From Desulfonema magnum (GTDB taxonomy: Bacteria; Desulfobacterota; Desulfobacteria; Desulfobacterales; 4be13), in contig NZ_CP061800.1 in NCBI RefSeq assembly GCF_017377395.1, positions 2,852,001-2,916,000 on the forward strand: a stretch of DNA of 64,000 nt, written 5' to 3'. The translations under genes were made by a program, and so were the position numbers. Positions 45,167 to 55,279 of this stretch are shown one piece after another. How positions within the stretch are numbered: position 1 is the stretch's first letter; each line of letters starts with the position of its first letter. The notes under the pieces were generated by a model. The model ran no database searches, was not told where the DNA came from, and saw only the letters and a program-made list of their open reading frames with translations.

Positions 45167-47545
45167 TTAGTTGGCTGAGTCAAGAATGGCGTAAGTGTCA
45201 ATCTCTTCCACATAATACCATTTTAAAGCGCTCATCTGATAAAAGACAATGATTCTGGATTCGCCGTTATGTTCCACTTCACGCAGTCCCGATTCACCCC
45301 TGACAATTGCTTCCGCCACTTCCGGGACAGGGAAAGGTTCCAGTTTCAGGGCCGGATCTGTGGAATGTTCCTGAACATCCGCCTCTAACTGGCTACTGAC
45401 AACAATACGTCCTCTGTCATCCAGGAGAAAGCTTTCTATGACACCGACCGAGCCTTCTCGTTTGAGATTATCCTCAATGATGTCACTGAAAGTCACATCC
45501 ATGCCTAGGACGCCGTAGAACTGATTCTCCTTGTCATAAAGCGATATGGCGCAGGGCAGTACCAATCCCAGTCCCTGTATGTCAGCATAGGGATTTCCCC
45601 ATTGAACACCATGTTTGTATGAGCCAAGTTTATACCAGGGGCGGACCCGGGGGTCGTATTCAGGCCCGTAAGACCCTTTGCCAGGATAAGAGTACATCAC
45701 TCCGATTTCCAATCCGATATATGCCCATCGGATGGGAATACCATGAACAGTCAGCAGGCGATGAGCTTCCTCCTGTGTGACAGGCGCAAATCCGGGCCTG
45801 CTTTCCAGCAAGGTCTTTTTAAAATGGTGTCTGAGGGGGGCCAGTTTCTGCATAATCGTTGCCACATCTTCCCGCCGAACTCCCGGGGCCGGTTTTACGA
45901 CCGGGTATTCGATGCTCACCGGGCGTTTATATAAATGTGAATAATTCAGATCAGGCGGCGTTTTCTCAGGGATCTGAAAATCCTCAAGCCAGTAGAATCG
46001 CTCATTGTTCGACGGCCCTTCCTGGATCAGATACATGGCATTATTCGCCAGGCTGGCTGCCAGATCCTCAAGACGGAGAAAATGGCTGTCAATAAAATGG
46101 GCATGGGCAGAGACCTCTGCTTGCAGATGGGAGAGTTTGCTTTCCCGAATCTGGGCTGCCTTCATGGCGACTTGTTCCCGATGCAGTCCCCATATTGTGA
46201 CTGTTGAAGAAATCAGAAGTATGCCCAGTATCAGAATCAGCGTGAGCTGACGGTGTTTGCCCATCCAGCGCAGCACCTTCCGGGGAAGGTTGTCGGGCAA
46301 TTCTGAGACTTCGTCTCCTCTGAGGTAACACCGGAGATCCTCAGCCATTTTTGAAATACTCGGATAACGGTTCTGAGGTTCGGATTCGGTTGCCCTGTGA
46401 ACAATGGCTTTCAGTTCAGGATCAATTTTTCTATCCGGAAGCATATGGATCATCCGGTTGAGATAGCCGCCTTTTGCCCATTTCAGTTTTTGCTTGGCAT
46501 CTCCGATCCGGGGAGGTCGCAGCGTAATCAGTTCGAACAGGACTGTGCCGAGTGAAAAAATATCACTGGCTGTGTCAACATCCCGTCGTCCGTGGGCCTG
46601 CTCGGGTGACATATAACTCGGGGTTCCTAACACGCCTTCGGGCTGGGTGCCGATAATCTCGGTTCCGCCGGACCGGGACATGCCGCTGGTGAGGATCTGC
46701 TGATCCTGTTCAGGCATATCCTGTTCATCATCCCTGAGCATTTTTGCAATCCCCCAGTCCATGACATAAACTTCGCCAAAATCACCCACCATGATATTGG
46801 CAGGTTTGATATCCCGGTGTACCACACCTTTACGATGGGCATATGTGATGCCGTCACAGGCTTTGAGAAAGTGTTCAAGAAATGTTCGCTGTGTCAGTTC
46901 CTGAGGCAGTTTTGCTTTGGGATTTTCTGTGTAGGTGGTTCTGACTTTGTTCATGAGTTCAAGCAAAGTTTTACCTTTGACGAGCTTCATGATGAAAGAA
47001 ACATTTTTTTCACCTTCCGCGGGCCGTTTGACAGTATAAAGCGGCACAATATTGGGATGATCCAGCTGGGCCGTAATCTGAGCCTCTCGTAGAAAAAAAC
47101 TGAGAGCGGCAGGTGTCACACTTTCTTTTTTCAGGACCTTTATTGCAACCTTACGAAGAAGCTGCGTATCCCTGGCAAGCAGAACCTCTCCCATCCCTCC
47201 TTTGCCAATTGTTCCCATTTCAACATAGCGTTCGGCAGTTCCGCTGATGGTGTCAAACACTTCCTGTGAGAAATCTACGATGGTCAGTGTCACTTCGCCG
47301 CCAGTCAGTTCGCTGCTGCTGATTCTTTCTTCCGGAGGTGCAGGTGCGACAGGCGGTCTCACCTGTGACACAGGCGGTCTCACCTGTGACACAGGCGGTC
47401 TTTCTGCCTGCGGCACAACAGGCTCTGGCGGATAGACAGTGAAAATATGCTTACATTTTGAACAGCGAAGCTTGGAACCTTCCGGCCTGATGAGGCTGTC
47501 ATTAATATTGAAAGCAACCTGACATTTTTCACATTTTACGATCAT
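45167..47545 (-). CDS. Membrane Ser/Thr protein kinase with zinc ribbon and Cache-type sensor
   Basis: 792 residues; AAGGA before ATG 47545. An N-terminal MJ0042-type zinc ribbon (C5, C8, C28, C31) is followed by a Pro-rich linker with PPVSQVR repeats. The Hanks-type kinase (about 108-405) has GKGGMGEV, K136, HRDIKPAN (D245), a DWG in place of DFG (D263) and GTPSYMSPEQA. One TM (434-453) is followed by a region of about 330 residues, double-Cache-like (SYGPEYDPRVRPWYKLG, LVLPCAISLYDKENQFYGVLGMDVTFSDI). The kinase therefore lies in the cytosol and the sensor outside. Substrates unknown; no phosphatase nearby. Confidence 0.9.
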   Translation of the reverse strand: MIVKCEKCQVAFNINDSLIRPEGSKLRCSKCKHIFTVYPPEPVVPQAERPPVSQVRPPVSQVRPPVAPAPPEERISSSELTGGEVTLTIVDFSQEVFDTISGTAERYVEMGTIGKGGMGEVLLARDTQLLRKVAIKVLKKESVTPAALSFFLREAQITAQLDHPNIVPLYTVKRPAEGEKNVSFIMKLVKGKTLLELMNKVRTTYTENPKAKLPQELTQRTFLEHFLKACDGITYAHRKGVVHRDIKPANIMVGDFGEVYVMDWGIAKMLRDDEQDMPEQDQQILTSGMSRSGGTEIIGTQPEGVLGTPSYMSPEQAHGRRDVDTASDIFSLGTVLFELITLRPPRIGDAKQKLKWAKGGYLNRMIHMLPDRKIDPELKAIVHRATESEPQNRYPSISKMAEDLRCYLRGDEVSELPDNLPRKVLRWMGKHRQLTLILILGILLISSTVTIWGLHREQVAMKAAQIRESKLSHLQAEVSAHAHFIDSHFLRLEDLAASLANNAMYLIQEGPSNNERFYWLEDFQIPEKTPPDLNYSHLYKRPVSIEYPVVKPAPGVRREDVATIMQKLAPLRHHFKKTLLESRPGFAPVTQEEAHRLLTVHGIPIRWAYIGLEIGVMYSYPGKGSYGPEYDPRVRPWYKLGSYKHGVQWGNPYADIQGLGLVLPCAISLYDKENQFYGVLGMDVTFSDIIEDNLKREGSVGVIESFLLDDRGRIVVSSQLEADVQEHSTDPALKLEPFPVPEVAEAIVRGESGLREVEHNGESRIIVFYQMSALKWYYVEEIDTYAILDSAN
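47350..47400 (-). repeat. 21-bp in-frame repeat in the kinase linker
   Basis: AGGCGGTCTCACCTGTGACAC occurs in near-perfect tandem and encodes PPVSQVR units. Confidence 0.75.
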
Positions 47546-47564
47546 GGTAAGTCCTTTGACAAAA

Positions 47565-47717
47565 GTGGTGATTGGGTATTTGTGATTGGTGATTGGGTAT
47601 TTGTAATTGGGTCATTATGATTTGTGACCGGGGCGTTGTGATTTAAAACAAATGATCTGTAAATCACCAGTCACCAATCACAAACCACAAATCACAAACC
47701 ACAAATCACAAATCACC
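47565..47717. repeat. Facing heptameric arrays (GATTGGT)n / (ACAAATC)n
   Basis: Units of ATTGGTG/TATTTGT at 47565-47645 face AATCACA/AACCACA units at 47661-47717, between the S74 surface protein and the kinase. Confidence 0.78.
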
Positions 47718-47720
47718 TAA

Positions 47721-49181
<1,461 letters not shown>

Positions 49182-49184
49182 CAT

Positions 49185-49998
49185 TCCTCCTTATCCTTTA
49201 AAATTAATAACTCCCATAATCAGCAGATGGGAAAAAAGCCCCTCAGCAATCTTGCTCCAACGCTTCGCGTAGGAATGCAGCGTGAACGCTTTGCATTTCA
49301 GTCGTGTCCTGCCGGCATTCCCACGTGAAGCATGGGAATGAGATTGTCTGTGAAATTTCCATATACTGATAGTATTAGGTGTTAGGTGTTAGGTTTTAAG
49401 TATTAGGAAAAACTATAAAACTTTCATCATTCGTTGTGACCGGCAGTTCATGGCCGTTTATAAAAAACACTTTTTTTGATTTGATTGACGATATTGATCC
49501 TTTTCTGACGAGGTGCTGGCTGAGATAAAGGTGTCATTGTTGAAAAACAAAATTTTTTTTGCCTTATTAAGTGAGTTGTCAGTTGCCAATTGTCAGGAAT
49601 CGTTGTAAAATTTTCATGTTTTGTTGTAACTGTGGAAGCATTGACCGTAAAAAATCCGGACGACTCATCCTAAGCTGTTCCTGCACTATATTAGCTTAAA
49701 GACTTTATCAGATTATTTCAACCCAAAAAATGTTTGTCTGTCAAAGCTGACTGTTCACCACAGACAACTCATTAAACTTCGTGTTCAAGTTTTTTTCCGT
49801 CATTCCTGCGAAAGCAGGAATCCACAGTTCACCACAGACAAGAGATTAAACTTCGTGTTCAAGTTTTTTTCTGTCATTCCTGCGAAAGCAGGAATCCACA
49901 GTTTCCGGAACCGTGATGTCAGCCGAAAACAGATTCCTGCTTTCACAGGAATGACAAGGTTTTTTGTTCGAACCGGGTCAAAAAACTTGATCATTGAG
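49185..49998. repeat. Gene-free 0.8 kb with repeats
   Basis: Holds a (GGTGTTA)n array at 49373-49407 and a 74-bp direct duplication (49752-49826 and 49827-49900) whose unit ends in the hairpin CATTCCTGCGAAAGCAGGAATC, with a third inverted hairpin at 49932-49955. This hairpin type is a common bacterial REP-like sequence. No gene or promoter is evident. Confidence 0.75.
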
Positions 49999-52065
49999 TT
50001 AAAGAAGTTTTAAATCCCAATTCCAGACACCCGGTCTTCTTTTGAGTTTCACTGTTTCCGGCACAGGTTCGACAAGGTGGACAAACAGACTGTATCCGGC
50101 CTTATGAAGTCTGTTTTTCTGGGTTTTTATATCCATTTTCCAATTGGGATAGATCCATATATTGGCATCATATTCTTTGATCCACGCGTCTTCGCCTTTG
50201 GGACTGGTAAAAGGTCTGTCGGTTTTTAAATTTTCCAGGGGGATTCGGGAAACACACAGGGGCCAGTTCCCCCAAATAACGATTCCCAGTGGCAGAACGC
50301 TGTGTTTTGGTAATTGCAGATAATCTTTTCCGCTAAGTTCCGGGCTGACAATCACACCTGAAAATCCCATGAGTGACATGGCGCGGACAGCCAGAACATT
50401 GGTGATGTTGCAGAACGGTCCTGCCCACAGATTCAGGTTTTTTTTCTTTTTCCCGTGTCGCTGTCCGAAACCGGAAAAAAAAGCCATCTGCCAGGGTGAG
50501 TTCAGTACAAAATTTTGCCCTCCTTTTTCCAGAACAAAAGCGATCATTGCTTTCCATTTTTCCTCTTCTTCCGGCCATATCACAGGTGGAAGCCACCACC
50601 AGACAGATTGAAATTTTGAAATCGGAACTCGGGGGTTGGAATTCGGGGATAACCAGACACCGTCGGTCTGACCTTTAAATTTTTCCTTTCCAAACTCCCG
50701 CCTGACCCGAATTTCAAGAGTTGCAAGCTTTTTAGGGGATACTCTGGGGAATCTGGCGTGAAAATTCAAAGGAGCGATTTGCGGTGTTTCGATCACTTCC
50801 TTTTCAAGTTCGGATAACATTTCTTCAAGGGCTTTTTCCCGCCGGTCTGTCAGGAAAACCGGGGCCGCATATGAACCTTTTTTTGAGGAAGAAAATTTGA
50901 GATGCAGCTGTCCGCCTTTGGGCACATATTTTCCAACCCGGTGGATACTGTGTCCTGATTCACCTTCATATCCGATACGCAACACATCACCGGATAAAAG
51001 TTCCTCCCGGGCGTTTATATAAGGATTTTGTTTTGTACCTTTTACTCTGCCGATAAAAAGTCCGGATCCGGTTTGTCTCTTAATATCTATGGGGTTCTGG
51101 GGTCTTTGGGGCAGAAAATAATAATGGGTTCCCGGTCTCCCCAGGGCCTGGGAAAGCAATCCCAGGGCGGTTTTTTTCATCTGGGGATCGTTTCCGTGAT
51201 CCCTTAATATCTGGTAAGCCTTGACCGTATAATACACATAATGGGGGCCTTTTTTACGGCCTTCGATTTTCCATGCCCGCACCCTGGGAACAGACAGAAG
51301 CACTTTGATCAGCACATCCAGACTCAGATCCTGGCAGGAAAAAAATTTTTGGGCCTGATCCTCTTTTTTCTTTTCCCGCTTCCCGGGGCTGACTTTTTTT
51401 CTTTCCCGGAAAGATGAAGAAGACTGATCATTTTGGGTATAAAGCCTCCGACAGGGCTGGACACACCTGCCCCGAAGTCCGCTTCTGCCCCCAAGATAAC
51501 TGCTCCAATAGCACCTTCCGGAAACACCGTAACAAAGGGCGCCGTGTACAAATACTTCCAGGTCAGGACCTTCAGGACATGCCTGAGCCATGAGTTTTAT
51601 TTCATCAATATTCAGCTCTCTGGGTAAAACCACACAGTCAATTCCGGGTCTCATATTTTTTTGTATCAGTTCCATTGCCCTGGGGAAACTGACGGCGGCA
51701 AGGGTTGACAAATGAATTTCCCCTGAAAAGCCTGTTTGTTCAGCCAGTTGTAAAAGAGACATATCCTGAATGATAAGGGCATCCGGTTTCACCCGGCGGT
51801 TCAGCCGAAGCAGAAGTTTTCCTGCCTCATCCAAGTCCTCTGTTTTCATAAGGGAATTTAGGGCAACATAAACCTTTGTTTTTTTCTTATGGGCCAACTG
51901 CGTCAGGGAAGTCAGTTCCTCTGCGGAAAAATTTTTTGCCTCCATCCGCGCTGAAAAGCTTTTCAAGCCGCAATAAACCGCGTCTGCTCCGGCTGCCAAA
52001 GCAGCCAGAAACGATGCCTTGTTTCCGGCCGGAGCCAGAATAAAGGGAACATGCTTTTTTGTCAT
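49999..52065 (-). CDS. U32-family protein (RNA hydroxylation type)
   Basis: 688 residues. The N-terminal TIM-like region (ILAPAGNKASFLAALAAGADAVYCGLKSFSARMEAKNFS) and the four cysteines C178, C185, C201, C205 (HGALCYGVSGRCYW ... GRCVQPCRR) are those of the U32 proteins RlhA/TrhP, which help hydroxylate rRNA or tRNA using prephenate and iron-sulfur chemistry. The C-terminal 350 residues are the extended long form. Bases 50609-50650 encode NSNPRVPISKFQ from what looks like a heptameric repeat insertion. The ribosome site is not obvious. Which RNA it acts on cannot be told. Confidence 0.85.
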   Translation of the reverse strand: MTKKHVPFILAPAGNKASFLAALAAGADAVYCGLKSFSARMEAKNFSAEELTSLTQLAHKKKTKVYVALNSLMKTEDLDEAGKLLLRLNRRVKPDALIIQDMSLLQLAEQTGFSGEIHLSTLAAVSFPRAMELIQKNMRPGIDCVVLPRELNIDEIKLMAQACPEGPDLEVFVHGALCYGVSGRCYWSSYLGGRSGLRGRCVQPCRRLYTQNDQSSSSFRERKKVSPGKREKKKEDQAQKFFSCQDLSLDVLIKVLLSVPRVRAWKIEGRKKGPHYVYYTVKAYQILRDHGNDPQMKKTALGLLSQALGRPGTHYYFLPQRPQNPIDIKRQTGSGLFIGRVKGTKQNPYINAREELLSGDVLRIGYEGESGHSIHRVGKYVPKGGQLHLKFSSSKKGSYAAPVFLTDRREKALEEMLSELEKEVIETPQIAPLNFHARFPRVSPKKLATLEIRVRREFGKEKFKGQTDGVWLSPNSNPRVPISKFQSVWWWLPPVIWPEEEEKWKAMIAFVLEKGGQNFVLNSPWQMAFFSGFGQRHGKKKKNLNLWAGPFCNITNVLAVRAMSLMGFSGVIVSPELSGKDYLQLPKHSVLPLGIVIWGNWPLCVSRIPLENLKTDRPFTSPKGEDAWIKEYDANIWIYPNWKMDIKTQKNRLHKAGYSLFVHLVEPVPETVKLKRRPGVWNWDLKLL
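50609..50650. repeat. Heptameric repeat-like tract inside the U32 gene
   Basis: TTGAAATCGGAACTCGGGGGTTGGAATTCGGGG resembles the intergenic (CTCGGAA)n tract at 37973. It keeps the frame and gives a Pro/Asn/Ser/Arg-rich loop. Confidence 0.5.
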
Positions 52066-52261
52066 GACATATATTTTTTTTAAAGTGTTTTTAGTGCCAA
52101 TGGTTCGGACAGTTTTTGGGAATTAAGACCGTATAAGATTCAACCTTCTGAAAATTATGCAAGAAAAAAACAAAGGGAGATCAGATAACAAGGAAATATC
52201 TTCCTTTTCTTATCTGGCTTCCTTGTGGTATCTGACCGAAATGATTATGACGGGTCAGTCC

Positions 52262-52304
52262 GGTGAGGGCCTCCGAGGTTCTGAAAACCTCGGAGACCCT
52301 CACC
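52262..52304. repeat. Strong hairpin GGTGAGGGCCTCCGAGGTT
   Basis: A 19-bp stem with one or two mismatches around TCTGA; core shared with 38293-38327. A second hairpin, GTTCGCAGTTCCGCCTGAAGG with its partner, lies at 52363-52401. No gene in 52066-52530. Confidence 0.7.
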
Positions 52305-52455
52305 CTTCAGAATTTATTTGGTCGTGTAACAGATTTTTAGACAAGTTGTAAGAATAAAATCATACTGGTTCGCAGTTCCGCCTGAAGGCGGAATTACGAA
52401 CTGAAAAAGTCTTATTATTTCTTATGTAATAAAAAACCGTCCGAACTGTTCTGTT

Positions 52456-52527
52456 TTTTGGTGTCCGGTGTTTAATATTTGGTCATTATTCTCATTAAAT
52501 ACCAAGTACTAAACACTAAACACCAAA
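52456..52527. repeat. Short facing heptameric arrays (GGTGTTT)n / (AAACACT)n
   Basis: TTGGTGTCCGGTGTTTAATATTTGG faces CCAAGTACTAAACACTAAACACC, ending just after the stop of the gene at 52531 (minus). Confidence 0.6.
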
Positions 52528-52530
52528 GAT

Positions 52531-53004
52531 TTAAATCGTGTATTTTCGCTTTAACACTTTGAGTTCTTTTTGCAATCCCCTTACTCTGATTCGCAATTCT
52601 TTGAGTGCGGCTTTTGTGGTTGACATGAGTTGTTCTTCATGATCCTTTTGATATCTTCTTTCGAGTCTGGCCACTTCATCTTCAAGCTCCTCTTCGCTCA
52701 GATCAGGATAGGTCTGCTCAATGAGCGGCACAACTTTTTCATCGAAATGCTGCTTCATCTCTTCCAAAACCCACTTCTCCATTTCTTCCTGATTGGGGAA
52801 TTGAAAGGTGTCAAAACATAAGTCTCTGTAGTGTTCGCTGATGATGAGTTTTGCACATGTTTTGGCAATACCTTTTAAAGAATATTCTCCGAAATACCCG
52901 TAGTACCTTATGATTTTATTTGCTAACATGTTCTCAGGTGTTTCGTTTTTTACATCTGAGTTTTTTTTCTGTGGTTCACGATCAAAATTATTTTCGGCCG
53001 ACAT
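52531..53004 (-). CDS. Hypothetical cytosolic protein, 157 residues
   Basis: AAGGAAAA upstream of ATG 53004. A charged N-terminus, then a compact part (ENMLANKIIRYYGYFGEYSLKGIAKTCAKLIISEHYRDLCFDTFQFPNQEE), then an acidic-basic coiled coil (EELEDEVARLERRYQKDHEEQL ... LRIRVRGLQKELKVLKRKY). Its start lies only 28 bp after the stop of the upstream outer-membrane gene, so they are probably one operon. Function not recognised. Confidence 0.7.
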   Translation of the reverse strand: MSAENNFDREPQKKNSDVKNETPENMLANKIIRYYGYFGEYSLKGIAKTCAKLIISEHYRDLCFDTFQFPNQEEMEKWVLEEMKQHFDEKVVPLIEQTYPDLSEEELEDEVARLERRYQKDHEEQLMSTTKAALKELRIRVRGLQKELKVLKRKYTI

Positions 53005-53031
53005 TTTAAAAATTTTCCTTATCTGTATCAG

Positions 53032-53784
53032 TTAAAATTGAAATCCCGCTTCAAAAAACGGTCCGTTGAAACTGGTTTCTATTTCTACATCCTCTTCGTC
53101 GAAAAAGATGCTTTCATATCTGTAACCACCTGCTACAAACAGAGGACCAAAAACCTCTGCTTTCACCCTTCCGATCAGACTGTATAAGTGGTTGTCACTG
53201 TAGGTTACGCCTCTTAATTCCGCCTCCGCTGTCAGCCCTTCAATGGGCCGGAACCGGGCAGCGACATATAACATGGGAACTGGCAGGGTGCCGCTTTTCG
53301 ATTCTGCATTGTTGATATCATCCTGGCGGACTTCTGTCTTAAAATCAATAACTCTCAGATTCAGCCCCACATCAATATTGAATGTTCCCAGCGATACCAG
53401 ACCGACTAAGGGAATACCATAATATAAGGCAATATCATAATTATGGAGCGTAAGCTGTGAATAAAAATCTGTGTTTCCCTTAAAAACCTTATCACCGAAT
53501 TCAAAATCCCCTGATTTTCTGCCAGTGCCGTCAAACTCCGTTTGTGTTGTCATAAGGTAAATATTTGGAAAAACGGGGATGTCTAATTTCAGTCTTCCCA
53601 TGATCCGAAATTCGCTATCATATTTCAGGTCGCTTTTCAAATCAAGCAGATCATCTGATTTATAGGAGATATCACCCTGCGGCGACTGGTTACAGCCGCC
53701 AATTGCAAGTTCCATCCCTACGGCATAAGACACAGTCGGGACCGTGAACAGAAAAACCAGACTTAACAGTATTAATTTTTTCAT
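53032..53784 (-). CDS. Outer-membrane beta-barrel protein (TIGR04219-like)
   Basis: 250 residues from ATG 53784, the last of three consecutive ATGs after AAAGAG. Signal peptide of about 20 residues (LILLSLVFLFTVPTVSYAVG). The mature part is alternating beta strands ending in an aromatic terminal strand, NGPFFEAGFQF, the signal for BAM insertion. YGIPLVGLVSLGTFNIDVGLNLRVIDFKTEV and LTAEAELRGVTYSDNHLYSLIGRVKAEV fit the TIGR04219 family as I recall it. Role unknown. Confidence 0.8.
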   Translation of the reverse strand: MKKLILLSLVFLFTVPTVSYAVGMELAIGGCNQSPQGDISYKSDDLLDLKSDLKYDSEFRIMGRLKLDIPVFPNIYLMTTQTEFDGTGRKSGDFEFGDKVFKGNTDFYSQLTLHNYDIALYYGIPLVGLVSLGTFNIDVGLNLRVIDFKTEVRQDDINNAESKSGTLPVPMLYVAARFRPIEGLTAEAELRGVTYSDNHLYSLIGRVKAEVFGPLFVAGGYRYESIFFDEEDVEIETSFNGPFFEAGFQF

Positions 53785-53826
53785 CATCATCTCTTTCTGC
53801 ATCGGAAGCTTTGAAAATTTTAGCAA

Positions 53827-54529
53827 GCTTATGGTTAAATTATTCAGGATTCAATCCTAAAAGCACATTATTTAGTAAAAAACAACAAAAGAAGCAATAT
53901 TTCTCAAAAAACCATAATAACCATGAATCATAAATTTTTCGAACTGTTTGAGAAATTATTTTGTAACTATTTAAAATTATTAATTTTAATAATTTTATGT
54001 CATTGAGGTATATAAGAATTGTTTTAATAGGATTATAATGATCTGAGATGATTTTGGTACAATCAGCAGATCGAAAAAATTTTCAGGGCCTCGCAGGGCG
54101 GGCAGGAAAGATGGGGAAGAAACCCGGGTTTTTTCTGGCGAAGGGGATACATTGTTCTATGAAAAAATCCGGATTTCATTGTCGCACACAGCACGGAAAC
54201 TTTTCGATCTGCTGACAATAAATTATCACTCGATGATCAGGTTTTTTGGGTTCCCGAGCAGAAAAAGTCTAAACCGCTTTTCAGATTTTATGAAGGACAT
54301 CAAAAAAACTTATTTTGAATATCGGGATTGCCTGACAGATTTTGATGAGGGAAAAATTCAGGACATCAGCATAATGAAAAACATCCCGGAATCTGTCCAG
54401 GGAACGGATGAATGGGATACGCAAAACAGAAAAAAACAATGCTGTCTCGCGCTCTTCCGTACTCCGTGGAAAAAAGCGATGAACCGGTTTCTGAAATTTC
54501 GAAAATGCCTCAATCCATTTGAATATTGG
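53827..54529. other. 0.7 kb without a convincing gene
   Basis: 53870-54060 is very AT-rich and likely holds the promoter of the outer-membrane gene (minus). 54062-54216 is a family D element. A frame at 54152-54604 (plus) was rejected because it consists of repeat sequence and overlaps uspA. Confidence 0.5.
54062..54216. repeat. Family D palindromic element, copy 1
   Basis: CAGCAGATCGAAAAAATTTTC at the left and GAAACTTTTCGATCTGCTG at the right, followed by the shared tail ACTCGATGATCAGG. Related copies at 59873 and 60300. Confidence 0.75.
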
Positions 54530-55024
54530 TTATTTCAGGTGAATACGCCTTTTCAAACGTTCCATATGTTTTTCATCCCTGTAAGAAACAATTGTCACAG
54601 GTGAACGCCGAAACATCTTCTCTGCAACCGAACCAACTAAGATATGTTCAACATCTGTGCGTCCTTTGGGTCCCATTACAATCATATCCGCTTTTTCTTT
54701 TATGATTATTTTTAATAATTCATCAATGGGATTTCCGACTTTGAAAATGATGCGGATTCTTTCCCATGGAAAAGAAGATTCTTTTATGATTTGTTCCATA
54801 ACCTGCTGTCGTTCTTTCTTGATATCTCTGACATAATTGTCGCCATTCACTTCATAGCCTAAGGATACAATACTCCCGACAGCTTCAACGTCACGCGAGT
54901 TGATGATGTTTGCCACAATCAGATCCGCATTCAAAGTTGTTGCCAGTTTTGCCGCATAATTGAATATACCTTTTGCATATTCCGAAAAGGCGATTGCTAC
55001 CAGTATTTTTTTTATCTCTTCCAT
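54530..55024 (-). CDS. Universal stress protein (UspA family)
   Basis: 164 residues; AAGGAAG before ATG. ATP-binding type: [22 protein letters not shown] at the N-terminus and the G-x2-G-x9-G-S loop ([20 protein letters not shown]), then [10 protein letters not shown]. It is the last gene of the cluster TAXI receptor - TRAP permease - UspA. In Halomonas the UspA protein TeaD regulates the TRAP transporter TeaABC, so a similar regulatory role is plausible here. Confidence 0.93.
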   Translation of the reverse strand: MEEIKKILVAIAFSEYAKGIFNYAAKLATTLNADLIVANIINSRDVEAVGSIVSLGYEVNGDNYVRDIKKERQQVMEQIIKESSFPWERIRIIFKVGNPIDELLKIIIKEKADMIVMGPKGRTDVEHILVGSVAEKMFRRSPVTIVSYRDEKHMERLKRRIHLK

Positions 55025-55037
55025 AATATCTTCCTTT

Positions 55038-55119
55038 GAATTTGTGATTTGTGGTTTGTGATTTGTGATTTGTGGTTTGTGGTTTGTGATTTGTGGTTTG
55101 TGATTTGTGGTTTGTGATC
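55038..55119. repeat. Heptameric array (GTGATTT)n (GTGGTTT)n
   Basis: About eleven units between uspA and the next array. Confidence 0.85.
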
Positions 55120-55139
55120 GGGCTTAATGTTTGATCAAC

Positions 55140-55279
55140 GACAAATCCCCAAGCCCCAAGCCCCAAGCCCCAAGCCCCAATCCCCAAGCCCCAATCCCCA
55201 ATCCCCAATCCCCAATCCCCAATCCCCAATCCCCAAGCCCCAAGCCCCAAGCCTCAAGCCCCAATCCCCAAGCCTCCAA
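55140..55279. repeat. Heptameric array (CCCCAAG)n (CCCCAAT)n
   Basis: About nineteen 7-bp units, ending at the permease stop codon. CCCCAAT-type heptamers are like the STRR repeats known from cyanobacteria. Confidence 0.88.

Noticed and set aside
49752..49955. Repeat-spacer pattern that might suggest CRISPR
   Set aside because: Only a two-copy tandem duplication of 74 bp plus an inverted hairpin; no regular short repeats with unique spacers and no cas genes.
54152..54604. 150-residue plus-strand frame
   Set aside because: Overlaps the well-supported uspA gene on the other strand and is largely family D repeat sequence; no ribosome site.
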